Of a stretch of DNA of 64,000 bases, positions 43,715-53,682 are shown one piece after another. Every line of letters begins with the position of its first letter. Within the stretch, counting starts at the first letter, position 1. The notes beneath the pieces were generated by a model, which saw nothing but the letters and a program-made list of their open reading frames with translations, ran no database searches and was not told the DNA's origin. Made by a program: the position numbers and the translations under genes. Source of the stretch: Kiritimatiellota bacterium B12222 (GTDB lineage Bacteria > Verrucomicrobiota > Kiritimatiellia > SS1-B-03-39 > UBA6053); the NCBI GenBank assembly GCA_029719485.1, contig CP120722.1, positions 310,001 through 374,000 on the forward strand, read 5' to 3'.

Positions 43715-45186
43715 AGCCCTTCCTCCTGTCCACCTAACACCCAGGTGTCTTTGCTTCCGCCACCTTGTGAAGAATTGACCACCAACGATCCTTTTTTCAT
43801 CGCCACGCGGGTCAACCCTCCGGGCATCACTTTAATTTCATCACCATACAATACAAAGGGTCGTAAATCCAAATGACGCCCCTCAATTCGATGGCCGTCC
43901 GGCATCAAGACCGGTGCACGTGACAACGAAAGCGTCGGCTGCGCAATATAGCCTCGCGGATTCGCCATAATTCTGTCCCGGAACAACTCTTGTTCCTTTT
44001 TCGTCGAAGATGGACCGATCAACATCCCATAGCCCCCGGCACCATCGGCTTCTTTCACCACCAATTTATCCAAGTTTTCAAGGACATGAGATTTTTCGTC
44101 ATCACGACTACAAAGATAAGTCGGCACATTTTGCAACAACGGTTCTTCATCCAAGTAGTAACGAATCATCTCCGGCACATAAGCATAAACCACTTTGTCG
44201 TCCGCCACCCCAGATCCCGGCATATTGGCAATCGCCACTTTACCTTGTTTAAATACATCGATCAAGCCCGCGACGCCCAGCACTGAATCAGGCTTAAACG
44301 CTTCAGGATCAAGATAGTCCGCATTGATACGACGGTAAATCACATCCACTTTTTTTAAACCCTGCGTGGTCTTCATGCACACATAACCACCCGAAACCAC
44401 TAAATCTCGTCCTTCGACCAATTCAGCCCCAATCTGCTGAGCCAAAAAGGCATGCTCAAAATAAGCCGAATTGAAAATCCCCGGCGTCAACACCGCAATC
44501 GAAGGTGGACCATCCGTCGGAGGACTTACCGCACATAAAGTCTGCAACAACATCTTCGGATAATCAGAAACCGGCCGCACACCCATCCGCTCAAAAACTT
44601 CTGGAAAGGTTCTCTTCATCACCTGACGATTCGCCAGCACATAAGATACCCCGGACGGACAACGCAAATTGTCTTCCAATACAAAAAAATTGCCTTCGCC
44701 ATCACGAACAATATCCGATCCGCTGATGTGACACCAAATGCCCAATGGAGGCGTCAACCCTTCACAAGGTTGCATATACCCCGACGAGGAATACACCACC
44801 CAATCCGGCACCACGCCATCTTTCATGATTTTCTTAGGACCGTAGACATCCTGGACAAATAAATTTAAAGCCTTGATCCGCTGACGAAGCCCGCGATCTA
44901 TAAAATCCCAATCTCCTGCCCCAATAATCCGGGGGAGAATGTCAAAGGGAAATACCTTTTCGGATTTTTCTTCTGCCTCATACACCTGAAAAGTTATGCC
45001 CATCCGTATCAATGCACGGTCGGCAGCTTTTTGACGAATGGAAAGCTCCCCTTCCGAAAGTTGAGATATTTTATCTCCAAATTCAGAAAAGTTAGCGCGT
45101 ATCTTACCAGGGCCTTCAAATAATTCGTCAAAGAAAGCCTCCGGATCATACGATTGTATCATCGGATTCAAATTTTGGTGGGTCAT
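43711..45186 (-). CDS. Circularly permuted ATP-grasp protein (DUF404/DUF407)
   Basis: 491 residues, the usual length. Motifs are DWDFIDRGLRQRIKALNLFV, GSDIVRDGEGNFFVLEDNLR, LTPGIFNSAYFEHAFLAQQI, VDVIYRRINADYLDP, the glycine-rich VVKEADGAGGYGMLIGPS, and a C-terminal LVVNSSQGGGSKDTWVL. It is a predicted peptide ligase forming an amide bond at the cost of ATP, and first gene of the cluster that includes two alpha-E domains, a second ATP-grasp and a transglutaminase. The product peptide and acceptor are unknown. An ATG eight codons inside the gene is a possible alternative start. Confidence 0.94.
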   Translation of the reverse strand: MTHQNLNPMIQSYDPEAFFDELFEGPGKIRANFSEFGDKISQLSEGELSIRQKAADRALIRMGITFQVYEAEEKSEKVFPFDILPRIIGAGDWDFIDRGLRQRIKALNLFVQDVYGPKKIMKDGVVPDWVVYSSSGYMQPCEGLTPPLGIWCHISGSDIVRDGEGNFFVLEDNLRCPSGVSYVLANRQVMKRTFPEVFERMGVRPVSDYPKMLLQTLCAVSPPTDGPPSIAVLTPGIFNSAYFEHAFLAQQIGAELVEGRDLVVSGGYVCMKTTQGLKKVDVIYRRINADYLDPEAFKPDSVLGVAGLIDVFKQGKVAIANMPGSGVADDKVVYAYVPEMIRYYLDEEPLLQNVPTYLCSRDDEKSHVLENLDKLVVKEADGAGGYGMLIGPSSTKKEQELFRDRIMANPRGYIAQPTLSLSRAPVLMPDGHRIEGRHLDLRPFVLYGDEIKVMPGGLTRVAMKKGSLVVNSSQGGGSKDTWVLGGQEEGL

Positions 45187-45485
45187 GCAAATTACATAGC
45201 AATTTGAATGCCAACTATTTAAATATACCTTTATGGTTATTTCTAATTATATAACACCCAAATTTGAGATATATGCATACAGTTATGTAATCATAATAAA
45301 AATATGCTACTTTAATGTATATCGGTAAAGTTGAATATATTCCTTCCTGCACACAAATTCCTGGTGCAAACATGCCCTCTTTGACATTCGTTACGGACAG
45401 CAGTCCATCCACGAAACCACATCAGTTCGAGCTTGAAGAGCGATGCTTATTGCTTAAAAGACTTTTTTAAAGGAGAATTCCCCAT

Positions 45486-46886
45486 ATGAAAATTTGTTGC
45501 ATTGGCGCCGGATATGTCGGCGGACCCACCATGGCCATGATCGCACATCAATGTTCAGACATTGATGTATATGTGGTCGATATTAATGAAGAACGCATTG
45601 CCGCCTGGAACTCTGACGAGTTACCTATTTTTGAACCAGGCCTACAAGATGTGGTTGAAGCCAATCGCGGAAAAAACCTTTTCTTTTCGACAGCCGTTGA
45701 TGATCACATCCGTGATGCGGACATGATTTTCATCAGCGTGAATACCCCTACCAAAGTGTACGGCGTAGGCAAAGGCCGGGCTGCAGACTTAAAATACGTT
45801 GAACTCTGCGCCCGTCGCATTGCCGAAGTCGCGGTGGGACACAAAATCATCGTTGAAAAATCCACCTTACCTGTGCGCACCGCCGAAACCATCAAACGAA
45901 TTTTGGCAAACTCCCCACATGAAGCAACATTCGATGTACTCTCCAACCCAGAGTTCCTCGCCGAAGGGACCGCCGTCGAAGATCTGGAAGCTCCAGACCG
46001 GGTACTCATCGGTGGAGAATCAAAAGACTCCATCCAAAAGTTAGTCGATGTTTACGCCAACTGGGTAGATCGCGACCGCATTCTCACCACCAATTTATGG
46101 TCTTCCGAACTTTCAAAATTGGCAGCCAATGCCTTCCTGGCCCAACGGATCAGCTCGATCAACGCCATGTCTGCGCTATGCGAAGCCACCCAGGCCGATG
46201 TCGATGAAGTCGCCCACGCTATTGGACAAGACAGCCGTATCGGACCCAAATTCCTTAAATCCTCCGTCGGATTTGGCGGATCATGCTTCCAGAAAGACAT
46301 TTTAAATTTAGTCTACCTTTGCGAATTCTATGGACTCAAAGAAGTGGCCGAATACTGGGAACAAGTCGTCAAAATGAACGACTACCAAAAAGAACGATTT
46401 GCCCGTAATATGATTCGCACCATGTTTAATACCGTTTCCGGAAAACGTATTGCCATTTGGGGATGGGCCTTCAAAAAGGACACCAATGATACCCGCGAAT
46501 CTGCAGCCATTTATGTCTGCCGCGATCTGCTGATCGAACAGGCCACCCTCGCCATTTACGATCCCAAAGTGTCTGCCAAACAAATCAAGCAAGACCTCGA
46601 ATACGTGTTCAAACAAGAGAACGGCGAAGTCAGCGAACGGGACAAAAACCTCATCGAAAACAACATCATCATTTGTGATTCCGCTTTCGAAGCCGCCACT
46701 CAGGCCCACAGCGTTGCCGTCATGACCGAATGGGATGAATTCAAAGACATCGAGCCCGCGGATCTTTACGATATCGTCTTCAAACCCGCGTTCCTCTTCG
46801 ACGGACGTAACCTCCTCGACCATAAAGCTTACATCAAACAAGGCTTCGAGGTTTATGCCATTGGTAAAGGATTACTCGAAGGATAA
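45486..46886 (+). CDS. ugd: UDP-glucose 6-dehydrogenase
   Basis: 466 residues, the length and motif set of the eukaryote-like UDP-glucose dehydrogenases. It oxidises UDP-glucose to UDP-glucuronate, a precursor of acidic surface polysaccharide. NAD-binding N-terminus ([20 protein letters not shown]), [20 protein letters not shown], and the catalytic cysteine in [20 protein letters not shown] near residue 270. An AAAGGAGA lies nine bases upstream. Its stop shares a base with the next ATG (TAATG), so the oxidoreductase is coupled to it. It begins the polysaccharide locus. Confidence 0.95.
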   Translation: MKICCIGAGYVGGPTMAMIAHQCSDIDVYVVDINEERIAAWNSDELPIFEPGLQDVVEANRGKNLFFSTAVDDHIRDADMIFISVNTPTKVYGVGKGRAADLKYVELCARRIAEVAVGHKIIVEKSTLPVRTAETIKRILANSPHEATFDVLSNPEFLAEGTAVEDLEAPDRVLIGGESKDSIQKLVDVYANWVDRDRILTTNLWSSELSKLAANAFLAQRISSINAMSALCEATQADVDEVAHAIGQDSRIGPKFLKSSVGFGGSCFQKDILNLVYLCEFYGLKEVAEYWEQVVKMNDYQKERFARNMIRTMFNTVSGKRIAIWGWAFKKDTNDTRESAAIYVCRDLLIEQATLAIYDPKVSAKQIKQDLEYVFKQENGEVSERDKNLIENNIIICDSAFEAATQAHSVAVMTEWDEFKDIEPADLYDIVFKPAFLFDGRNLLDHKAYIKQGFEVYAIGKGLLEG

Positions 46887-47893
46887 TGAATACTCCAAAC
46901 GGCCCCATTCGATTCGCGCTTCTAGGCTACGGTCGAGTAGCGCCCACCCATAAAAACGCAATTCAAGCCTTGGAACAAGAGGCGAAAATTGTCGCCATTT
47001 GTGATTCCAATCCAGAGGCCCTCAAACGTGGCACTCAAGCCACAGAAGCCGCGGGGTTTATCTCCTTAGAAGAAATGCTCAAATCGGATGAGATTGATGT
47101 GGTCTCTATTTGTACCCCATCCGGCCTTCACGCAGAACATGGCAAACAAGTCGCCCGTGCAGGTAAGCATGTGCTTGTTGAAAAACCCATGGACGTTTCA
47201 ACCGAAGCCGCTCAATCCCTTATTGACTGCTGCAAAGAAAATGGGGTCGAACTTTTCTGCGTCTTCCAAAACCGCCTCAACACCACCATCAAACTGTTAA
47301 AATCAGCGATCGACGCAGGCCGCTTCGGTAAGATTTACGCGATCAACAGCACCGTGATCTGGAAACGAGAGCAATCCTATTACGACACCGCACCTTGGCG
47401 CGGCACCAAAGCCCAGGACGGTGGCGCCTACCTCAATCAAGGCATTCATTTTGTCGACGCCATGCGACATCTCGGAGGAGAAATCATTGACGTCAAGCCC
47501 ATGATTGCCACCCTCGCCCGCGACATCGAAAGTGAAGACACCGGCTCCGCCCTTTTCCGTTACGAAAGCGGTGCCCTCGGCAACATCTTCGTCACCATGT
47601 TGGGTCGAAAAGACGAAGAAGGCTCCCTTACCATCTTAGGAGAAAAAGGACGCGTCACCATCGGTGGCTCCGCCATGAACAAAATTGAGATTTGGGATTT
47701 CGATGACCAAAACGAAAGCCAAGATACCCTCGCCCAAAACGCCGACTACCACACCCAAAGCGTCTACGGCTTCGGCCATCAATTCTACTACCAACAAGTC
47801 GCCGCCTATCTGAACAAAAAAGGCCCCCAACCCACCTCCGGCCCCGACGGCATCAAAAGCCTCAGCCTGATTCGGAAAATCTACGGGGTCTAA
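46886..47893 (+). CDS. Gfo/Idh/MocA oxidoreductase, WlbA/WbpB-like
   Basis: 335 residues. NAD(P)-binding start (IRFALLGYGRVAPTHKNAIQ), the EKP motif in HVLVEKPMDVS, and the catalytic GGAYLNQGIHFVDAM region. The APWRGTKAQDGGAYLNQG segment is typical of WlbA/WbpB, which oxidise C3 of UDP-N-acetylglucosaminuronate on the way to 2,3-diamino sugars. The aminotransferase and acetyltransferase of that pathway are not in this window, so the true substrate may differ. Coupled to ugd. Confidence 0.9.
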   Translation: MNTPNGPIRFALLGYGRVAPTHKNAIQALEQEAKIVAICDSNPEALKRGTQATEAAGFISLEEMLKSDEIDVVSICTPSGLHAEHGKQVARAGKHVLVEKPMDVSTEAAQSLIDCCKENGVELFCVFQNRLNTTIKLLKSAIDAGRFGKIYAINSTVIWKREQSYYDTAPWRGTKAQDGGAYLNQGIHFVDAMRHLGGEIIDVKPMIATLARDIESEDTGSALFRYESGALGNIFVTMLGRKDEEGSLTILGEKGRVTIGGSAMNKIEIWDFDDQNESQDTLAQNADYHTQSVYGFGHQFYYQQVAAYLNKKGPQPTSGPDGIKSLSLIRKIYGV

Positions 47894-47928
47894 TTTGATT
47901 TTCGATCATAGCAGTTACCCGAAATCCT

Positions 47929-48981
47929 ATGAATATATTGATTCTCAATACGTGTCTTGGAGAAGGTTTTGGAGCTGAGGGCGTATTACGTCATTTACTT
48001 GAAGGCTGGGACTCGAAGTGGGGAACCCTTCACGTCGCAAGCCCCCCAGAAAGCGGGATAGCAAAGTCTACAAAAAAAAAGGGGGTTTTAGATCATCCAT
48101 TATACTTAAAAAGTAATAGAATTGATCATCAAATCCGAGGGGTACTCGACCTTAAAAAAAGACTGAAAAATGTGTCTATCGATATCGTACATGCATGGAC
48201 CGCTCGGGAATTTGATCTAACATTATTATTCCCCACATCAACCATCAGAACAGGAACCTTGCACGACCATCCATGTGCTGAATTCCATTCGTGGGCACGC
48301 AGAAAATTAATTCGTTTGTCGAGCAACCAATTTTCAGCCTTATCCTGTGTCAGTACAGCTGTAGTAGATGCGTGCAAAGCAAACGGTTACAAAGCTCCCT
48401 TAAAGACACTACACAATGGACTTGTTGACCTCAAACGCCCCCAAAAAGAGCCCTCCCCCCCCCTACCGCTGCGAATCGGTTTTCTAGGTATGTACGCCGA
48501 CTGGAAAGGTTTTGACCTCATCCTGCCATGGATTCATGAATTGTCTGCTGAGCCTGTAGAATGGAAACTTTTTGGAACCTTGAGTGAACGTAATAAATGT
48601 CTCTCTACCCAACTTCCAAAGAATGCGACCTTGATGGGTTGGACATCTGCTGAAAATATTTGGGGGAATATAGATTTACTGGTACATGCCTCCACACAAT
48701 TTGATCCACTTCCTACTGTCCTTATTGAGGCAGCTCGAGCGGGTATCCCTTCTATTGCATCAACCCTGGGAGGCTCTCAGGAAATTATTGATCACAATAT
48801 AACTGGTTTTCTCTTTGACACCCATAACCCCGAGGATGGACTAAAGTCTTTGAAATATCTTTTAAATGACCCTTCGAAAGCCAAACAAATGAGCCTTGCC
48901 GCTAGGAACCAATTTACAACCTACTTTCAAGTGAATAAAATGACTGATTCCTATCGTACATTTTGGAAATCCTTACTTTAA
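47929..48981 (+). CDS. Glycosyltransferase, GT4-like
   Basis: 350 residues, GT-B fold. The C-terminal half has the usual nucleotide-sugar region (LRIGFLGMYADWKGFDLILP, GWTSAENIWGNIDLLVHAST, TVLIEAARAGIPSIASTLGG, ending in GFLFDTHNPEDG). The acceptor and sugar are unknown. It adds a residue to the growing surface glycan on the inner face of the membrane. Confidence 0.9.
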   Translation: MNILILNTCLGEGFGAEGVLRHLLEGWDSKWGTLHVASPPESGIAKSTKKKGVLDHPLYLKSNRIDHQIRGVLDLKKRLKNVSIDIVHAWTAREFDLTLLFPTSTIRTGTLHDHPCAEFHSWARRKLIRLSSNQFSALSCVSTAVVDACKANGYKAPLKTLHNGLVDLKRPQKEPSPPLPLRIGFLGMYADWKGFDLILPWIHELSAEPVEWKLFGTLSERNKCLSTQLPKNATLMGWTSAENIWGNIDLLVHASTQFDPLPTVLIEAARAGIPSIASTLGGSQEIIDHNITGFLFDTHNPEDGLKSLKYLLNDPSKAKQMSLAARNQFTTYFQVNKMTDSYRTFWKSLL

Positions 48982-49076
48982 CTTTTCAGATACGTCTTAC
49001 AAGTTGCCTATATTCTGAGGTTGAAACATTTATTATTTCACCATAGCGACTAATTATTAACCCCCCGACAACTATT

Positions 49077-49793
49077 ATGCCCTTCAATAAAGACGTAACT
49101 CACCTTCCCTATGACCTCAAAAAAACAACATCAAGAACCGAATTCTACGAAACCCTGTGGAAAACAAAAGGGCTACAGCTACTTGAGCAACAATTAGCAA
49201 ATACCCAAGGTTTGCGATTACTAGATTACGGGTGTGGTCGAGGAGAATTTTTCGCTATGGCAGAAACATTGGGCTTCAATGCGGAAGGGTGCGATCCTGA
49301 CCCTGTTTGTGTCCAAATTTCCTCTGATCTCGGTCCCTGTCGTTTATTAGATGATAACTCTTTGGATACACATTATGAAAAAAAATCGTTCGATGTAATT
49401 TCTTGTTTTCATGTGTTGGAACATGTTGATGCGCCTCTTCAGTTGATTGAAAACCTCAGAGATCTTTCGAATGGTTACCTATTACTTGCAGTACCAAATC
49501 TGCGCGTGTTAAAATACTTCAGCTACAAACCTCAACCGGATACTCTCACAGTAAACGAAGGGCATCTGCAAGGTTGGGACCATCAAACTTTTCTTAATCT
49601 GTGTATTAACCATGCGGGTCTAGAATTTGTGGCATGGGCACACGACACAACGGTCTTGCCTATATGCTCTCCATCGATTCAAAAATTATTCGGATTCAAA
49701 TCAGCTATGCGCTTAGAAACAGGCATCTTCCTGAAGATGTTTCCTTACTTTTGCAATAGCATTATAGGGCTTTTCAAATGCCCAAAAACTTGA
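49077..49793 (+). CDS. Class I SAM-dependent methyltransferase
   Basis: 238 residues. SAM-binding motif I LLDYGCGRGEFFAMAETLGF, acidic motif II EGCDPDP, and motif FDVISCFHVLEHVDAPLQLI. It belongs to the type often found in O-antigen loci (methylation of glycan or of a sugar). Its end overlaps the flippase start by 16 bases, so the two are coupled. Confidence 0.9.
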   Translation: MPFNKDVTHLPYDLKKTTSRTEFYETLWKTKGLQLLEQQLANTQGLRLLDYGCGRGEFFAMAETLGFNAEGCDPDPVCVQISSDLGPCRLLDDNSLDTHYEKKSFDVISCFHVLEHVDAPLQLIENLRDLSNGYLLLAVPNLRVLKYFSYKPQPDTLTVNEGHLQGWDHQTFLNLCINHAGLEFVAWAHDTTVLPICSPSIQKLFGFKSAMRLETGIFLKMFPYFCNSIIGLFKCPKT

Positions 49794-51091
49794 CCCGAGA
49801 AAGTAAGCATTTCGGATGGAACTATCTCATAAGAGGTTCTGTTGGTGTCGGAATTTTAAAAGTTATGTCTATGGGCATTTCTTTTTTTAATGTTTTTCTG
49901 ATCACAAAAATTTTTGGTTTAGTAGCGCTAGGTCTCTTTGGTCTTTCCAGAACACTTATTGATTTGATAATGGTATTTTCCAAGGCAGGGCTACCAACTT
50001 TAGTGTTAAAAGAAATAGGTAGTGAAGCAAATCCCGAATCCAAGAGCCTTTACTTTAAAGCCATTTTAAAATTGAGCTTTCAAATTTCCATTGGAGCTTC
50101 ACTTCTCGTTGTAATATTTTCTTATCCTCTGGCTCACTATGTATATAAATCACCGATATTAACAGTTGGACTTGTAATAGGAGCATTAGTTATCCCCCTC
50201 CTTAGCCAGGGGTCGACCATTGTATCCGCATTAAACGGTATCGGGAGTATTTACACCGCGGCACTGCTTCAATTAATCGTCCCCAATATATTTGTGCTTC
50301 TTGCGATATGCTTGGGCTGGTGGTACGGATTTGACCATGTACTCTTACCTTTATTAGGTCTGTATGTAGGCTGGATTTTATCTTATTTTATTGGACTTTG
50401 TCGATTGTCTAAGAAGCTTCCTTTATCCAAAGCGTCAGGCCAAGAACCCATTTTAACATCAAAAGAACTCTTAAAAACTGCATGGCCTATGGCTTTATCC
50501 AACGTCAGTTTTTTTATGCTTACCATGACTGACACTTTGATGCTGGGTGTCTTCCAGGATATGGAAAACGTAGGGATTTACCGAGTTTTAACTCGATTGA
50601 CGATCCTCTGTGCCTTTGCGTTACCAGCACTCAATGCCTTAACAGGTCCCAGCTTGGCTCGTTTACACAGGCAAGAGAAACACAATGAGCTGATTCAACA
50701 AATGAAACGTGTTCGCTGGATTGCATTGGCAGGTGCCTGGGTACCCTTTCTCATTCTTTGTTTTGGGAATAAACGAATTTTGTTAATATTTGGAACTGAA
50801 CTCGTACCATATACTCTTAGTCTATTACTACTAGCTCTTGGACAGTCAATCATGGCTAGTTTTGGCATGGCCACTCCTTTTTTAAACATGACGGGCTATC
50901 AGCACGAAGCTGGACGAAATTCTCTTGTCGGGGCTTGCGTGAATGTGATTGCAAATTTTGTTCTCATCCCGAAATTAGGTTTACTTGGCGCTGCTATCTC
51001 GACTCTTCTCGGAATTACTGTTTGGGTAGTAGGTGCAAATATTAGCATGCAAAGAGCCCATCGATTTAATTTCGTGACAACTTGGCGTTAA
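49778..51091 (+). CDS. Polysaccharide flippase (Wzx/MurJ-superfamily)
   Basis: 437 residues with about 12 membrane helices and the usual early motif ITKIFGLVALGLFGLSRTLI. It moves lipid-linked oligosaccharide units across the inner membrane. The N-terminus overlaps the methyltransferase gene. Sequence identity within this family is low, so assignment rests on topology and position between glycosyltransferase genes. Confidence 0.9.
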   Translation: MPKNLTRESKHFGWNYLIRGSVGVGILKVMSMGISFFNVFLITKIFGLVALGLFGLSRTLIDLIMVFSKAGLPTLVLKEIGSEANPESKSLYFKAILKLSFQISIGASLLVVIFSYPLAHYVYKSPILTVGLVIGALVIPLLSQGSTIVSALNGIGSIYTAALLQLIVPNIFVLLAICLGWWYGFDHVLLPLLGLYVGWILSYFIGLCRLSKKLPLSKASGQEPILTSKELLKTAWPMALSNVSFFMLTMTDTLMLGVFQDMENVGIYRVLTRLTILCAFALPALNALTGPSLARLHRQEKHNELIQQMKRVRWIALAGAWVPFLILCFGNKRILLIFGTELVPYTLSLLLLALGQSIMASFGMATPFLNMTGYQHEAGRNSLVGACVNVIANFVLIPKLGLLGAAISTLLGITVWVVGANISMQRAHRFNFVTTWR

Positions 51092-51103
51092 ACCATATTC
51101 GCA

Positions 51104-52621
51104 CTATTTAAACCCTTTTTCAATAGCCACGTTTACTGCCAACGATCCACCATCTAGCATGAGACGATTTCGCCACATAAGCCCCTCTAACATAGCCGAA
51201 TTGAATAGTAGCAGAGGAAAACTTTGCTGAACATCACCGTACAATGTATAGTAAACTCCTAAATCAACAATAAATAGAGAGAAGAGAACAGCATACAAAT
51301 TTTTCAGACGCAGATCTTCCCAAGTAGAGAACATTGCTTTTGTGTACCTCACAGCCACAAGAATTAAAAAGCATGTGCCAAAAATAAGTCCACTGAGACC
51401 CATGGCGATTAAAAGACTTAAAATACCGTTATGATAAGCAACGGTTTCCACAGCCCAAAATTTCACGTATTCAGTATGACCTGCTAATATGAGGTCTTCT
51501 CGTATATGCGCTGGGAAAGTTAGACCTTTTCCCACAAATAAATAATCTGGTATTTCTGTAAGAGCGTATCTCCAGAGGTTAATTCGCCATTCTGTAGTAT
51601 TGTGAGCACTCGATTCTGCAATAATATCAATCTGTACACCTGGTAGAAAAGAGATCATTCTTTGTGCAGTGAGAGGCAATAATGGAGCCACTAAATACAT
51701 GAGTAAAACTCCGCTCACCAAACACAATGAAGATAAAATAATATATTTCCAAATTTGATGCCTATTTTGTATCGCGAGAAAAACCCAAATAATCGCAACT
51801 GCACGAATCAAGCCGAGCCGATGACCTGAAAGTCCTATGAGGGCAAGCCCCAACAATACAACGATGAGCGTGGTAAACACTCGTTTCTTATTATGGACAA
51901 AGACAAAACCTAGGGCGATTAGAATTAACATCTCACCTCCCTGCCGAGCCGTTTGCAATCTTCCAACCCCCTCTCCTCCCAACAACGTCGTTCCCAAGTT
52001 ATGGATCGTGGATGATGCAAACTCTATGAAATGGTAATGAAATGTGATCTTACCTCCCGAAAAAATAAAAATCAATTCTGCGAAAAAAGGTAGCAAGCCT
52101 AGCAGAAAGGAAAAGAACAGTGCTATCTTCCATTGCTTTTCTGTAAGGGAAACAAAGTTTGCGTTCAGAAAAATACAACAACTTAAGATCAATAAAACAT
52201 ATCGCATCCCACCCCAATTCTCATCACCCAAAAAACGGAGTCCTGCACCTCGTACAGCAATTAGTAAAAAAATATTTGCTAAAAACATCACCAGGAAAAA
52301 GGAGTATAATCCTTGAGGGCCTGCTCGCTCTTTCCGCACAAATAAGTCTAAAAAACCTATAAAAATATAAAAAACAGCTAAGAGATGGAAGAGGTTAAAA
52401 GAAGCCGCTAAAAATGGTAAGCGAAGCCCACTAAAAAATGTCATAATCATTAGAATAAAAATAAGCTTAGGTTTATTCAAAAAGAGTATGACTAAAGGGA
52501 TCAAGGCCAGTACCATCGGAAGAACATAAAGTCCTCGAGGAAAAGCAAAGCCTATTGAAACGCAAAGGACTATTGTCCCGAGAACCACGATGAAAAAAGT
52601 TAGTACTTTTTGATGAATCAC
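51104..52621 (-). CDS. O-antigen ligase/polymerase-like membrane protein
   Basis: 505 residues with about 11 membrane helices and a large periplasmic loop before the last ones, where GEGVGRLQTARQGGEMLILI and LTFPAHIREDLILAGHTEYV lie; GLSGHRLGLIRA matches the Wzy_C/RfaL pattern of a basic residue at the start of a helix. It could polymerise repeat units (Wzy) or ligate the polymer to lipid A core. The gene starts by overlapping the sulfotransferase stop as ATGA. Confidence 0.85.
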   Translation of the reverse strand: MIHQKVLTFFIVVLGTIVLCVSIGFAFPRGLYVLPMVLALIPLVILFLNKPKLIFILMIMTFFSGLRLPFLAASFNLFHLLAVFYIFIGFLDLFVRKERAGPQGLYSFFLVMFLANIFLLIAVRGAGLRFLGDENWGGMRYVLLILSCCIFLNANFVSLTEKQWKIALFFSFLLGLLPFFAELIFIFSGGKITFHYHFIEFASSTIHNLGTTLLGGEGVGRLQTARQGGEMLILIALGFVFVHNKKRVFTTLIVVLLGLALIGLSGHRLGLIRAVAIIWVFLAIQNRHQIWKYIILSSLCLVSGVLLMYLVAPLLPLTAQRMISFLPGVQIDIIAESSAHNTTEWRINLWRYALTEIPDYLFVGKGLTFPAHIREDLILAGHTEYVKFWAVETVAYHNGILSLLIAMGLSGLIFGTCFLILVAVRYTKAMFSTWEDLRLKNLYAVLFSLFIVDLGVYYTLYGDVQQSFPLLLFNSAMLEGLMWRNRLMLDGGSLAVNVAIEKGFK

Positions 52622-53625
52622 TTATCATCCTTGGGATAAAAATGTGAAAAGGCTTTAGATCCCGCCGCATGCACGCCTGCAAGAACGCGTTCTATTTGGA
52701 TCGCAGTAAGGTCACTACGCCAACCCCAACGAATTTGTTTACTGTCACGAGAGGTATAACTCTCTTTACCACCCTGAGTAGATGACTTGATTTCTTTCCA
52801 CATTTTCGGTGTTATTGTTATATTTAGATTTGTAGCCAAGCCCTCCCATTCTTCGACTTGATTGCCACATAAACTTTCATAATTCAAAATTGTAGCGTTT
52901 CCAGACGCTAACAAAAAATCAAATGCTAAGCTATAAGCCATTTCCCAATAAAGACCCATTCGGAAATAAGCATCCTCTCTCCCCATGTCCGTCACTAAAG
53001 CTTCACGAAACAATCTTGATCGTTCTTCCGTAATAGGATCACCAGACAAATCTTGGGCCAGTTGTTCCAAATCTGGATTCAGTCCACGCCGAATGTGACT
53101 GTCTGCAATTGCGCATGGATGACGTACTAATAGAATGGTTTTGATTGATTCCAAAGGAATCATAGGCAACGAAAACAGAACATGAACATCTTTAATTAGA
53201 ATTCCTTGCGCGCGGATAAATGACCAAGGGGGCTGATAAAGCAGCGACATCCAACCAAAGAGATTTCCCTGCAATACCCCTTTCCAATAAGCATCCAACT
53301 TAACATAAGATTCTGGCGTATTTCGGGCTCGATGATGTTCCTCTACTGCACCACTGTAATTGGGATTAAGCGGTTCAAAGTGATAATGGTAGCCAGGATG
53401 TAAAGCCAGAATCCTTCCAACCCAAGTGGAACCACAACGAGGTAATCCAGCCAAAAGGACAGGCGGGCGAGTTCGTTTTGCATGAAATAAACAAGAATCG
53501 TAAGCCCCACGAGACAAGGCCAAAGAGGTATATTTCTTAAAGCAATAAGCTCGCTGATTAGATGAAAGTAAAAATCTCACGGCACAAACATAGTAAACGA
53601 GCCAGCATGGATCAAGTTCATCCAA
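52618..53625 (-). CDS. Sulfotransferase
   Basis: 335 residues. The PAPS-binding 5'-phosphosulfate loop LLAGLPRCGSTWVGRILAL and the 3'-phosphate motif TILLVRHPCAIADSHI are both clear. It transfers sulfate from PAPS to a hydroxyl, most likely on the surface glycan given its neighbours. Coupled to the polymerase/ligase gene. Sulfated glycans are typical of marine bacteria, but this is only a hint. Confidence 0.9.
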   Translation of the reverse strand: MDELDPCWLVYYVCAVRFLLSSNQRAYCFKKYTSLALSRGAYDSCLFHAKRTRPPVLLAGLPRCGSTWVGRILALHPGYHYHFEPLNPNYSGAVEEHHRARNTPESYVKLDAYWKGVLQGNLFGWMSLLYQPPWSFIRAQGILIKDVHVLFSLPMIPLESIKTILLVRHPCAIADSHIRRGLNPDLEQLAQDLSGDPITEERSRLFREALVTDMGREDAYFRMGLYWEMAYSLAFDFLLASGNATILNYESLCGNQVEEWEGLATNLNITITPKMWKEIKSSTQGGKESYTSRDSKQIRWGWRSDLTAIQIERVLAGVHAAGSKAFSHFYPKDDK

Positions 53626-53682
53626 GAATTTACTTTTAGAGCTGGGATTGCCGTTAACTTTAGAAAAGGGTATACCATAGTG

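Noticed and set aside
46308-46841. Minus-strand frame of 177 codons inside ugd
   Set aside because: It is the shadow of ugd; composition (runs of V, F, D) is typical of reverse-complement artefacts.
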